Part shown: positions 18,632 through 28,800 of the stretch, in pieces
Layout of the letters: every line of letters starts with the position of its first letter
Position numbering within the stretch: the first letter of the stretch is position 1
NCBI GenBank assembly: GCA_963575745.1
Contig: CAUYUJ010007225.1
Span: forward strand, 1 to 52,500
From: Prorocentrum cordatum
Lineage: Eukaryota; Sar; Dinophyceae; Prorocentrales; Prorocentraceae
Direction of reading: 5' to 3'
DNA length: 52,500 nucleotides
Notes under the pieces: model-generated
Told to the model about the DNA's origin: nothing
The model's database searches: none
The model's input: the letters and a program-made list of their open reading frames with translations, nothing else
Translations under genes and position numbers: made by a program

Positions 18632-19854
18632 CACCGAGGACAATCCTCTGGAGCAACCATGGCCCCCCAAATAGCCGCCGAATTCCGAAGGAGTTGCGCG
18701 GCAATTTTTTTTTCTTGTTTGAAAGCATGCAGTGCTGCGCGCAGGCCAGCCTGCAATGCCCCCTGACGAGCATCCACGTTGAACCGAACACTACCGCGGC
18801 CGTCGCCATCATCACCGCCAAAACCACAAGATAACACATGTTACAATCATCGTCGGGCTGAGGTCAGGTCAGCCTGCGTCGCCGCACATCGACTCTTTGC
18901 CGCAGCTGAGTGCTGCGAGCTCCCAGCAGCATTCGTCGACAGCTGTCAAAAGCAAAACCGCCGAAATGGTCATTGAAAGGGCCGCCAGGAGGGCCGCCGA
19001 AAGGGCAGCCGAAATCGTCGCCGAAATCGCCGCCGAAATTGCCGCCAAAATTGCCGCCGAAATCGCCGCCGAAATTGCCGCCGAAATTGCCGCCGAACTT
19101 GCCGCCGAACTTGCCGCCGAACTCACCGCCGAAAGTGCCGCCGCAATAATTGTGAACTCCGCCAAAATAATCGCCGGAATTCAGCCGCCGAAATCGCCGC
19201 CGAAATTCAGCCGCCGAAATTTTCACTGCCCCGTCGCAAGCGAAATCGCTGTTCCAGGAAGCACGATGACGCCGCAGACACAAGCATAGAGTCACAGCCA
19301 AGGTCAAATTCGGCCTCTTTTCGGCGGAGCCATCTGGAATTTCGGCGGAAATTTCGGCGGAAATTTCGGCGGCAATTTCGGCGGCAATTTCGGCGGCGAT
19401 TTCGGTGGCAATTTCGGCGGCAATTTCGGCGGCAATTCTGGCGGCCCTTCCGACGGCTCTTGCGGCGGCCCCTTCGGCGGCAATCTCGGCGGCCCTTTCG
19501 ACGGCTCTATCGGCGGCCATTTCGGCGACGTTGCTTTTGCCAACAGTCGACAATGGTTGCCGGGAGCTCTCGGCACTCGGCGACCCCAGCGGGCCCTGAG
19601 AGGGCCCTCGAAACCCCTCGCCAGAAAGCGTCTGCGAAGTAGCTCAAGCCGTGCGTGATTTGCACGCGATAGCATGCGCAACGTGCAATGCGAATGCCTT
19701 GCATTATGCGTCAGCACGCTCTAAGGCGCGCCTGGAAACCACCGCGCGGCAGGGCGCGCCTGCACACTGAAACTCCAGGAAAAAAAACTCAATTTCGTCT
19801 GGTATGGATTTCGGCGCGCGACCCTTTTCGTCTCCAAAGAAAGAGCCACTATGA
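18632..19854. mobile_element. Foldback-like element nested in pol
   Basis: About 1,223 bp lie between two copies of AAATCCT (18,625-18,631 and 19,855-19,861). Removing one copy with the insert rejoins the pol sequence, so this is a 7-bp target duplication. Inside is a long imperfect inverted repeat: the left arm (about 18,880-19,230) is a tandem array of a 12-bp GCCGCCGAAATC unit, the right arm (about 19,318-19,620) is its complement. Beyond the arrays, GAGCTCCC, GTCGAC and CAAAAGCAA recur in mirrored order. Long inverted arms made of short tandem repeats are the hallmark of foldback (FB) elements. No transposase is present. Alanine-rich frames (18,897-19,289 + and 18,864-19,553 -) arise from the 12-bp repeat. 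Confidence 0.7.
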
Positions 19855-19861
19855 AAATCCT

Positions 19862-21545
19862 GATAAAGTATCGGAGGCCTCTACACTGAACTCAAAACAT
19901 GGTTCGACAACAAATGCTTTAAGATGCAGAAGATAGCCAAGGCGTCGAACATCATGACTTCGAGATGCGTGCACTAATGGAAGTTCGTGAAGAACGAGAA
20001 GGGCGAGATGGAACGTACCATCCGACTGCGCATGGTTCTCCGAGGCCTCATGGACCTTCAAGCTTTCGACGTAGAAACATGTTCGGGAACAGCAAGACGG
20101 CCAAGCCAGAGGTTACTCGCTAGCACGGCAGCGTGCAAGAAGCAGTGGGCCATTGCTTCCCTCGACATCAACATGGCCTTCCTGAAGGGATTGACCTATC
20201 CGGAGCTTGCTGAGGCTACTGGTGAACAAGAACGCGTGGCGCGTTTTACTTTGCCGCCTGGATCGGCCACAGTGCCCCGGACTCCCCCAGGATTCGAGCA
20301 CTACGACGAGTCAAAGCACTGCCTACAGTGCTTAAAACCAGGCACAGGCACTAAAGACGCCCCACGGGCTTTCTCACTTAAGCTCAGAAGAACCACACAG
20401 AGGATTTGGCCTCCGACCCACGTCCTACGATGAGGAGTTCAAACCAGGAACAACTTGCTCACGGCCAAGCATGTTGCTGACATTAATATGGCCGGCACTG
20501 AGGACACCATTGACAAACATGTCGAATGCAGTGAAGATGCCATTGGTAAGTGTAAACTCAACAAGCACAAATACCCCAATTGTGCTGTGAGATACACCAA
20601 GGACGACGACGGCAATGTCACTTTGGATCCAGATGAATATATCAAGCAGCTCCGTCCTGTACAACATCCCGAGCTAACCGGCGCCTACGCTGACGCTCAG
20701 GCAACCAAGATGGCGGCAGACATGTTCGTCAGCCTCGAGGGTGCGCTGGCATGCGCACTAATCACCCAGGTGCGGTTACTGGTGTATGTTGTATCTCTAC
20801 AACGTGTCCAAAAACCGAACAACATTCAAGTACGACGACTGAACGCGATCACCAGAAAGCTACAGGCCTGGCCGAAGAAGATCGTCTACCAGGCGATGAA
20901 CCCCACGGGCGAGGTCGACCTACATAGCGACTCAAGATATCGACGCCTCAGTGGAGACGCCGAAGACGACGTCAAAGGCTATGGTATTCGCGGGGCAAAC
21001 CTGCTACGACGTGGAAACACGTTATCTGGTAAGCCTGTCGTTCACTTGATTGATGCGCACTGCAAGTCTCACCGCTTGCAGGTCCGCTCGAGCTATTCAG
21101 CAGAGACACTAGCAGCAGCCCATAATATGGAGGACTGTGACCCCACGATTGTGACTCTGCACGAGCTCCACGCGGGGCCGGTCACGCCGACTCAGTTGAA
21201 AGATATATTTGAGTTGAGTTGGGTGGCCTGAGCATCAAAGGTCACTTTGACCATCAATGCTGAGTCTGTTTTAAGTCCTTGTCAAGCAAATATTTGAAGA
21301 AGCCGACTGAGTGTACCCTTTGAGGACGCATCAGTTGGATACGACAGATGATGGAGCGTGGAATCGTGCACAGCATTCAGTGGTGTGATACCCGCGATAT
21401 GACTGCGGATGGCCACACCAAGGGGAGCATCGACAGAGAAATGCTCCTACAAGTCATAGGAGGTATACAAACCTTCGAACATGGCCTGAAGAGACATACT
21501 CCATATCGGGCCGGCCAGACATCAAGTTCTGACGCCGCCTGCTGA
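19862..21545 (+). pseudogene. Reverse transcriptase and RNase H of the copia element
   Basis: Ty1/copia-type RT is clear. WKFVKNEKGEMERTIRLRMV begins the fingers and IASLDINMAFLKG holds the motif A Asp (20,164). GTGTKDAPRAFSLK is the copia motif corresponding to LKQAPRAW. LTAKHVADINMAG is motif C, where the usual Asp-Asp is Ala (20,476-20,478) then Asp, a single-base change from GAT to GCT. RNase H follows with EVDLHSDSRYRRLS, SSYSAETLAAAHN and WCDTRDMTADGHTKG. A local double frameshift lies at 20,385-20,440 and another near 21,225. Coding ends with the TGA at 21,543. The enzyme would copy the element RNA into cDNA; with the active-site Asp lost it cannot work. Confidence 0.85.
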
Positions 21546-21687
21546 GCACGTCATATACATGCGAGGCAACTTGCTAGCGGGTCCACCTTCCTTTAGGCCC
21601 GCTTCCTTTTCTGTCCTTGTGCAGGTTAGGTGCTATGCCTGCTGTATAGGGGCGACGGGCTCACGCTTCGTCTCCCTTCCCCCCCCG
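21546..21687 (+). other. Region between pol and the 3' LTR; no canonical polypurine tract
   Basis: Contains the last hairpin copy (21,561) and ends in a pyrimidine tract (CTCCCTTCCCCCCCC) directly before the 3' LTR. A plus-strand element would normally show a purine tract here, so second-strand priming in this family is not explained. Confidence 0.6.
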
Positions 21688-21949
21688 ACTCTAAAGCGAG
21701 CTGAGGGACGTAAGGAATGGAAGCGAGCGTGCGCCCGCGGCCGCGTCGGCTCAAGCGGCCGGCCGCCCAAAGTTGACTGTGGCTCACTGCGAGGCACAGA
21801 ATCGCTATCGAGACCAAAAGGACCTTCCTATTGCTTGAGATGGCATCTCCTCTCATACGGGGACTACCGTTACTACGGTACAACAGAGCTGGAGCTTGGC
21901 TCCGCCTAAGGCGTAGCTGCTGGCTGGGCCTTCCAGCCCCCTTCAAACT
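21688..21949 (+). repeat. 3' LTR of the copia-type element
   Basis: 262 bp, collinear with the 5' LTR without gaps. GAAGA at 21,950-21,954 is the right target-site duplication. Confidence 0.9.
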
Positions 21950-22985
21950 GAAGAGGCCAAAATCATTGATTGTCCATCGGTTTTTGAAGGGTTTTGGAAG
22001 CATTTGCTTCTGTTCGGCCTTCCGACGGCCCGAGACGGCCCAAGAGCCCAAAAACATCGCCCCAAGATCGCCCACGAAGTCTCCAAGATGACCCCAGAAC
22101 GGACCAAGAGGCCCCCAAGACGGCCCCAAGAGGGCCCCAAAACGGCCCAAGAGACCCCCAAGACGCCCAAGATGGCCTCCAAGACGGCCCTGGAGCACCC
22201 CAAGAGGGCCCCAAGGTCGGCCCAGAGAAGCCCCCAAGACGGCTTCCGAAGGCGTCAGACGGGCCAGGAGGCCACCACGACGGCCCAAGATGCCTCCAAG
22301 ATGGCCCAAAAGGCCCCCAAAAGGTCTCCAAGACGGCGCAAGAGGCCTCCAAGAGGGCCTCCAGGAAGGCCTGAAGAGGCCAAAATCATTTATTGTCCAT
22401 CGGTTTTCGAAGGATTTTGGCACTTGCTTCTGCTCGGCCTTCCGACGGCCCGAGACGGCCCAAGAGCCCAAAAACATCGCCCCAAGATCGCCCAAGAAGC
22501 CTCCAAGATGGCCCCAGAACGGACCAAGATGCCCCCAACACGGCCCCAAGAGGGCCCCAAAACGGCCCAAGAGACCCACAAGACGCCCAAGATGGCCTCC
22601 AAGACGGCCCTGGAGCACCCCAAGAGGGCCCCAAGACGGCCCAGAGAAGCCCTCAAGACGGCTTCCGACGGCGTCAACGGGCCAGGAAGCCATCAAGGCG
22701 GCCCAAGATGGCACCAAGACGGCCCAAGAGACCCCCAAGACGCCCAAGATGGCCTCCAAGACGGCCCTGGAGCACCCCAAGAGGGTCCCAAGACGGCCCA
22801 GAGGGGCCCTCAAGACGGCTTCCGACGGCGTCAGACGGGCCAGGAATGCCCTAAGACGGCCAAAGAAGCCCCTGAGAAGCCCCCAAAGGCCCCCAAGAGG
22901 CCTAAGGAGGCCTCCAAGATGCCTCCAAGAGGCTCCCATGAAGCTTCCAGGAGACCCCAAGAGTGCCACCAGAGGCTCCCAAGAT
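21950..22985 (+). repeat. Tandem 423-bp units of the CCAAGA-family repeat
   Basis: The segment starting GAAGAGGCCAAAATCATTG at 21,950 is repeated from 22,373, and a partial third copy of its inner part starts near 22,730. Within units the motif CCAAGANGGCC recurs every 10-30 bases. The element above inserted at the GAAGA of one unit. The long frames across this region on both strands (for example 22,004-23,119 and 21,626-23,194) reflect the short period and are not genes. Confidence 0.85.
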
Positions 22986-22988
22986 GCC

Positions 22989-23057
22989 CCCTCCTCCTCC
23001 TCCTCCTCCTCCTCCTCCTCCTCCTCCTCCTCCTCCTCCTCCTCCTCCTCCTCCTCC
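22989..23057 (+). repeat. (CTC)n array
   Basis: About 23 uninterrupted CTC triplets directly after the CCAAGA repeat. Confidence 0.95.
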
Positions 23058-24198
23058 CAGAACTCTTGCCACAACGCTCGCCCACATGGGCGACTCCAAA
23101 AGGCAGGGGGCGGCGGTGATTCGCCGTGGGCGTCTTCGATAGTCCGCGGAAGGCCCCCGAGGGGCGGGTGGGAGTGAGCGAGATGGCCTCCCATATGGTC
23201 TCCCGTATGGACTCCCGTATGGTCTCGTCGTCATTCTCCTCCTCGTCGCGTCCGTTGTCCTCGTTGTCATCGGCGTCGTCGTCGTTGTCGTCGCCCCGTG
23301 CTGGAAAGAGTGGAAGGGCTTGCCCTGGGCAGGCAGGTCCATTAACCTCACCCGCGCTTTGGCTTAATGGACCCCATTGAACGGTTAATGGCCCCCCAGC
23401 GCGATTGGATGCAAGCCCTACACCTCCCAGGGGCGCATCAAGGAGTCCATGCAGCCCATCAGATAGCACAGAAAGCCCCCCAGAGGCACCCGAGATGGCC
23501 CTGGATGCCTCCGAACGGCCACAAGAGGTTCCCAGGACGACCCCGAGACCTGAACGGACCGCCCCCAGGGGGGACGACCGAGCCGCCTCGGGAGAGATTT
23601 CTGCACAGCGGCGCCCCCGGAAATGCACGGCGGCGCCCCGAATGCCTCCGACCGGTCGCCAAGAGCCCTCCGAAGGGCACAAGAGTGCTCTCGTCAGGCC
23701 CAAGCGTGCCCCTCGTGGCAGGGCCCGAGCGCCATTGCCCCTCCTCCTCTTCCTCGTCCTCCTCCTCCTCCTCCTCCTCCCGTAGGAGAGATATGAAAAG
23801 CATGATGAGAACGATTCCTACAAGGATGATCGAATTCCCCCTTGACTGGACCAGTGGGGCCGCACCGAATCACTCACAGATCAAGAGGATTCCCCCTCAC
23901 GAAGGGGGCGTAGCCTGGCCTGGTTGCTAGAAATGAAAGCTTTAGCGCAGAGCCGTCCTCACCCTCCCCTTCCTCACTCAGAAGAAGATCTCTGACGCTA
24001 GTATCAAGCGAGCCGCGCAATTTGTGTCCGCCGCCAGCGATCCGGAGTCTCTCGAGCGTACCAGCTTTAAGGTTACGGCCACAGGGCGATGGCGATGGGC
24101 AGTGGCCCGAATTCTGGCATGAATATGCTGAGACGCAGTGCTGACGGCGGCAGTTGCGATCAAAAGGGAACGCATCGAGAATTGCGGCAGCAAAAGTA
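23058..24198. other. No gene seen; CCAAGA-like and CTC repeats
   Basis: Short runs of CTCCCATATGGT-like repeats (23,185-23,225), CGT/CTC triplets (23,225-23,295), CCAAGA-family sequence (23,460-23,720) and CTC triplets (23,738-23,782). 23,800-24,198 is unique-looking and may be 3' UTR of the minus-strand exon that follows. Confidence 0.5.
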
Positions 24199-24927
24199 TC
24201 AAGCGAAGGATGCAATTGCCACAGCTTGCGAAAAAGGACTAAGACCGTGCAAGTACACAGACTCATGAAGCTCCGCACGCATCACACATCCTTTTGGAGG
24301 GGTGATTACGTCTGTGTGATCGTCTTCCCCCAACAGACCTCCGACGGCAAACCCTGCTTGCCCTAAATGCTTAACATACACGTTCAAATATGAGAGGCCA
24401 GTGTCCGTATGTCCATGAACGACCTTCAACTGAACCGCACCAAAAGCAACCCATTGTGGAAGCTCGGCTGCACTTTGCGATACGGTGAAACGATATCCTC
24501 CGGCTTGTTTAGCCTCTGCCCAAGACCCTGTAACATTTAATTCTTGAAAGTACATGTCCGCGCAATGCCCACTCAATCGGCGCGCATCGGCCTGCACGCG
24601 AAGCAATGAATCTTCAGCGCTCGTTCCACGAGGGATGTTTATCAGAACATGTTTGCCCGGCGTCATCAAATCGAACCGCTCGCCATGAACGTTTTGAAGG
24701 TGGGGGTCGCCAATGGCAGTCGCGCCTGTGGCGCCTGCGTCCGCGGGCGTCGGGTAGGGCGTGGGGAAGGCCGTCGGGAACGCCGTCGGGAAGGGCGTCG
24801 GTGCGGGCGTTGGTGCTGGCGTTGGTGCTGGCGTTGGTATTGCCTTCGGAAGGGCGGCCCCAAGAACGTTAAAGAGGCTCCCCAGAAACCCTGAAGTGCC
24901 CCAGGAGGACGCGCCAGAGGCCCCCGA
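24199..24927 (-). CDS. Terminal exon with a Thr-Pro linker and a GDPH/VWD-like domain (secreted protein)
   Basis: Read from a strong acceptor (CTGTTTTTTTCCAG, exon starting at 24,927 in phase 0) to the stop at 24,199. It begins with a Gly/Ser stretch, then a PTPAPTPAPTP linker, then AIGDPHLQNVHGERFDLM, the start motif of von Willebrand factor D-like domains. About 130 residues of beta-rich sequence follow (RVQADARRLSGHCADMYF, WVAFGAVQLKVVHGHT, LNVYVKHLG, FAVGGLLGEDDHTDV). Such modules are extracellular. The linker and domain order fit a cell-surface or secreted protein, and the exon is probably the 3' end of the gene whose signal-peptide exon is near 30.0 kb. The exact role is unknown. Confidence 0.7.
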   Translation of the reverse strand, partial: SGASGASSWGTSGFLGSLFNVLGAALPKAIPTPAPTPAPTPAPTPFPTAFPTAFPTPYPTPADAGATGATAIGDPHLQNVHGERFDLMTPGKHVLINIPRGTSAEDSLLRVQADARRLSGHCADMYFQELNVTGSWAEAKQAGGYRFTVSQSAAELPQWVAFGAVQLKVVHGHTDTGLSYLNVYVKHLGQAGFAVGGLLGEDDHTDVITPPKGCVMRAELHESVYLHGLSPFSQAVAIASFA

Positions 24928-25147
24928 CTGGAAAAAAACAGTGATCGCCGTGTGGTTTGCAAACGATTGTAGATTTCCGACCCTTGCGGTCTGAGAGCGC
25001 CCACGATGGCACAAGAGGCTGGGGGCGTCATCTGGCCGGGGGGGGCCCTGGCCCTAGCTTCCCGTTACAATAACGAAGAAGACGTAGGCGCAACATCCAC
25101 GAATCTTGAACGTACGTGCTAATCCCACCAGCCCTCTGGGCGTAGGC

Positions 25148-25262
25148 CTCCTCCTCCTCCTACTCCTCCTCCTCCTCCTCCTCCTCCTTCTCCTCCTCCT
25201 TCTCCTCCTCCTCCTGCTCCTCCTCCTCCTCCTCCCCCTCCAACTCCTCCAACTCCTCGCAG
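25148..25262 (+). repeat. (CTC)n array with CTT/CTG interruptions
   Basis: Triplet array inside the presumed intron of the minus-strand secreted-protein gene. Confidence 0.9.
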
Positions 25263-25860
25263 ACCTCGCCTGATCATTCGTTGAACAGCCGAAGCCCGAC
25301 TACATATGGAATCCCGGGGACTGCTAGGTTGTGGCCGAAGGAGGGGAAGACAAAGAGCCTCCATGAGGAGCTTTCGAACGCTCCGATGAATTGTGAGGGG
25401 GCTCGCAAAAATTTAACAAACGCGAGCTCGTCTTGCGGGAGGCAAGCCGTCCACGGGCGACACGGAAACGATCGGAGCGTCCGCCTCCACCACCCTGGCG
25501 CGATGCAAAGGGTGCCTCTCCGCACCGCGCTCCCCTAGAAGATCAAGCATGGTGGGGTTAGGCGACGCTCACTCTGAGGTTGCCTACGGTCCCGTGAGTT
25601 GGAGGCAACTGCTACATCGAAAAAACCCGCCATGGTGGATGAGAATGTACCAACTCCGAGCAGGGAGGGGCCTCTTGGTCCTCCCGGGCACCCAAACTCT
25701 TTTAAACTGGTTCTGCAAACTAGGCCACAGCCGCAGAACAGAAATAACACCCACAGCGAGACTAGAATTCATCTAGCTCCAGGGGGGGGAAATTGTGTGC
25801 CTGAGCCGTACAATGAGCTCCAGAATCAGCAGAAGTCGACCCCGCTGTGTTAGCAAGGTC
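25263..25860. other. Presumed intron sequence, no exon supported
   Basis: Unique-looking DNA with minus-strand frames at 25,274-25,525 and 25,535-25,750 and a plus-strand frame at 25,599-25,853. None has a recognisable domain or a convincing splice pair, so I do not call a gene. Confidence 0.4.
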
Positions 25861-25869
25861 GGCACCTCC

Positions 25870-26055
25870 TTATATTCCTCCTCCCCTCCTTCTCATCCTC
25901 CTCCTCCTCCTCCTCATGTCCTCCTCCTCCTCCTCCTCCTCCTCCTCCTCCTCCTCTCCTCCTCCTCCTCCTCCTCCTCCTCCTCCTCCTCCTCCCTCCT
26001 CCTCCTCCTCCTCCTCCTCCTCCTCCTCCTCCTCCTCCTCCTCCTCATCCTCTTC
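25870..26055 (+). repeat. (CTC)n array
   Basis: About 60 CTC triplets with a few phase breaks. Poly-Ser, poly-Leu, poly-Pro and poly-Glu frames are artefacts. Confidence 0.95.
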
Positions 26056-26317
26056 TCGCTCGGCCTCATCAACCTCGTCCGCCCTGGCCCCCTTCCTCAC
26101 CCTCCTCCCTCACTCGCTGCCCCCAGGCGGCCGCCAAACCGCGCCCGAGCGTTCGGGCGCGCAGCAGCAAGACCCCTCCCCATCCCCCTCCCCCTCCTTC
26201 ACTCAGCCGACGATTTCGTTTCTCCTCCGCTTCCCCACCCCCCACCCCCCTTCCTCCGCTGAGCCGACGATGTCCTCATCCCGCAGAGCCCTGAGAACCG
26301 ATAGCCTCCACCTCCAC

Positions 26318-26442
26318 TGCTCCTCCTCCTCCTCCTCCTCCTCATCCTCCTCCTCCTGCTCCTCATCCTCATGCTCTTCGTCCTGCTCCTCCGCCTCCCC
26401 CATCCTCTCCCTCCTCCTCCTCCGCCTCCTCCTCCTCCTGTC
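26318..26442 (+). repeat. (CTC)n array with CAT/TGC interruptions
   Basis: Imperfect CTC triplets. The stretch 26,060-26,317 before it and 26,443-26,870 after it holds C-rich simple sequence and no gene. Confidence 0.85.
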
Positions 26443-26877
26443 CCAACACAGTCCGAAGACCCAAACACACGAAGACACGAGCACCAAATGCCATGACTCC
26501 CTAAGACACTGACGCCATCAATACATGGAACCCTCAGGTCCTAAAAACCCAATACCCCTCACCCTACAACCCTGCAACCTTGCAGCCGCAAGACTCTCTG
26601 AACCTCCAGCCCTACAATCCTAAAAGACCGAGAGGTGGAGGGGATCAGAGAACGGAGGAAAAGAAAGTGTGCACAGGTGCGCCATCAGGCTCCGCCTCCA
26701 TCACCCCGCCCGCACCCCTCATATTCCTCGCTTTTACCTCCCCACACTTTCCCATGCCATGCCCATCCTGCTCGACCACCCCTGCCTCCCCCTCCTCCTC
26801 CTCCTCGTGCGGCAAGGTTCCCCAGGATGACCCCAAGAGAACCCATGAGGGCATTATCGTCCTCCTCTTCTTCAGCT

Positions 26878-27460
<583 letters not shown>

Positions 27461-28019
27461 TCCTCCCCCTCGTCCTCCTCCTCCGTCTCCTCCTCGTCCT
27501 CGTCCTCGTCCTCATCATCCTCAGCCTCCTCGTCGTGGGCCCTTTTCCAAATCCGCGCTTCGGTGCGGATCGTCAGCGCGCATCGCCTCGGTCGTCGTCG
27601 TCGTCGGCGTCGTCATCGTGGTCGTGGTGCGTGTTGCTCTGCTCGGGATTTGTGTCCCCTATGCAGTGACCACCACCAACCACCCTGCTCCTCCTCTTCC
27701 TCATCCTTCTCCTCGTCCTCCTTCTCCTCCTCCTCGTCCCTGTCCTCCTCCGCCACCGACTCCGCCACAACCACCTCCTCCTCATCATCCTCCTCTTCGT
27801 CCTCCTCCTCCGCATCCCCCTCATCCTCCGAATCTCCGTTCTAGTCCGCCGCCACCGTCTTCATCGACGCCGTCTCTGCCATCGGCCTTCCCTCCCCCTC
27901 CCTCCTGCTAGTTCCATCCTCCTCATTATTCACCTCCCGGGGCCCCACCCCCCACCCCTCCACCTCCCCCTCATCTTCTGACCCCCTCCGCCCTCCTCCC
28001 CCCTAGCCTCCCCCCTCCG
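27461..28019 (+). repeat. Mixed CTC / CGTC-rich simple sequence
   Basis: Pyrimidine-rich triplets (CTC, CGTC, CCG) with a short unique island at 27,535-27,680. No gene seen. Confidence 0.75.
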
Positions 28020-28275
28020 ACTCCGACGACGACGACGATGACGACGACGACGACAACGACGAAGACGACAACGACGACGACAACGACGATGACGATGACG
28101 ACGGAGACCGCGCAACGATCACTCCGACGACGACGACGACGACCCCGACTACGACGACCCCGACGACGACAACGACAACAGAGGCAACGACGACGACGAC
28201 GACGACAACGACGACGACAACGACGACGGAAACGACGCCAGCGACAGCGACGGCGACGCTAACGACGACGAAGAC
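28020..28275 (+). repeat. (GAC)n array at an intron edge
   Basis: GAC/AAC triplets (GTC on the minus strand) beginning only about 10 bases past the presumed donor of the PAN-like exon, so the minus-strand intron opens straight into a GTC array. Confidence 0.9.
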
Positions 28276-28290
28276 GACACGTGCACGCAC

Positions 28291-28614
28291 CTGAAAAGCA
28301 TAGGATGTGTGTCCCCCATTTTCGTCCACACAGACGTCCGCGCACTTGCAGTTGGAGTCCTTCCATGCAATGGTAAAGTAGTTATACGTCGCGCACCCAA
28401 TCGCGCACGTTGCAGGAGTGTACGGTTTGCCTGAGGTCAGCCAACCACTCTCCCTGCCCTGATAGTCTTTGCAGCCATCTTGAGCAATGACCACATAATC
28501 GGCCTCGGCGGCCGAGTTGAGGAGGGCAGGAGTATGGAGGAGGAACGGCGCTCTCGCCGCAGCGCTGGCCATATTCATTCCTCCGAAGGGTGCCTCCGCC
28601 TTGATGCTGGCCAC
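28291..28614 (-). CDS. Internal exon with a PAN-like Cys module (secreted protein)
   Basis: The minus-strand frame encodes YVVIAQDGCKDYQGRE, CAIGCATYNYFTIAWKDSNC, then CKCADVCVDENGG. The six or seven Cys with an aromatic core (Tyr-Asn-Tyr-Phe) resemble PAN/apple-type modules common in dinoflagellate surface proteins. The exon ends at a donor (TTTTCAG then GTGCGT), placing the junction at 28,291. The start is less certain: the frame is open to 28,614, with acceptor-like CAGCAG just upstream. The signal-peptide exon lies upstream on the same strand and the VWD-like exon downstream, so all three probably belong to one gene. Role unknown; carbohydrate or protein binding is typical of the module. 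Confidence 0.6.
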
Positions 28615-28639
28615 ACTGCTGCCTCAGAGTGGCGCGGAC

Positions 28640-28800
28640 ACATCACCAGAATCGAACCGAGGCCAGACACACCGACTATGGATGGACCGAAACGCGGCGA
28701 ACAGAGACGCGACGAAGTGAGACAAAACGAGTCGACACGGTACGAAGCGAGACTGAGGCCAAACCGACCCTCATCGAATCGAGACAAGATGAACCAAGAC
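28640..28800 (+). repeat. ACCGAAACG-type short-period repeat, copy 1
   Basis: About 10-bp period (CCGAGACGAA, ACCGAAACGC). A second copy lies at 29,340-29,480 with the same lead-in (TGGACGGACCGAAACGCGG). Together they bracket 28.8-29.3 kb, which contains no supported exon. Confidence 0.65.

Larger units (their letters stand above)
6273..21574 (+). repeat. Dispersed 14-bp hairpin repeat GCRGGGNNACCTGC (about 28 copies)
   Basis: Start positions: 6273, 6444, 7304, 7688, 8846, 9257, 9281, 9305, 10603, 10753, 10927, 11556, 11583, 12071, 12127, 12184, 12950, 13313, 13575, 13767, 14388, 15121, 16389, 16503, 17699, 18330, 20990, 21561 (a few are diverged). Arms GCRGG and CCTGC pair (with a G-U when R is G) around a 4-base loop. 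All copies lie in the sense direction and nearly all are read in the local coding frame as Ala-Gly-x-Pro-Ala with x = Gln, Thr, Arg, Asn, Lys or His. They sit in linkers or at domain edges. None was seen outside the LTR boundaries. Confidence 0.85.
5116..21949 (+). mobile_element. Giant Ty1/copia-type LTR retrotransposon with accessory domains (decayed copy)
   Basis: Two direct repeats of exactly 262 bp (5,116-5,377 and 21,688-21,949) bound 16,834 bp. GAAGA lies immediately outside both ends (5,111-5,115 and 21,950-21,954), and the paralogous empty site near 22,373 has a single GAAGA. The internal order is gag, CCHC knuckle, KptA-like and RING-like accessory domains, protease, a possible methyltransferase-like domain, integrase, reverse transcriptase and RNase H. 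Integrase before reverse transcriptase is the Ty1/copia order. About 13 differences between the LTRs, counted by eye (roughly 5%), point to an old insertion. The LTRs do not show canonical TG...CA ends; their termini form only an imperfect inverted repeat (ACTCTAAAG against AGTTTGAAG). Frameshifts, stops and a nested insertion inactivate it. Confidence 0.9.

Noticed and set aside
18864-19553. Alanine-rich helical proteins on both strands
   Set aside because: The 12-bp repeat of the foldback arms is open in several frames on both strands, so this is not evidence of a gene.
21626-23194. Very long frames on both strands (522 and 371 codons)
   Set aside because: They follow the CCAAGA repeat, whose short motifs lack stops. 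The minus frame also runs through the LTR and a CTC array.
24606-24894. Plus-strand frames over the Thr-Pro linker
   Set aside because: Antisense shadows of the VWD-like exon, whose minus-strand frame has recognisable motifs and a splice acceptor.
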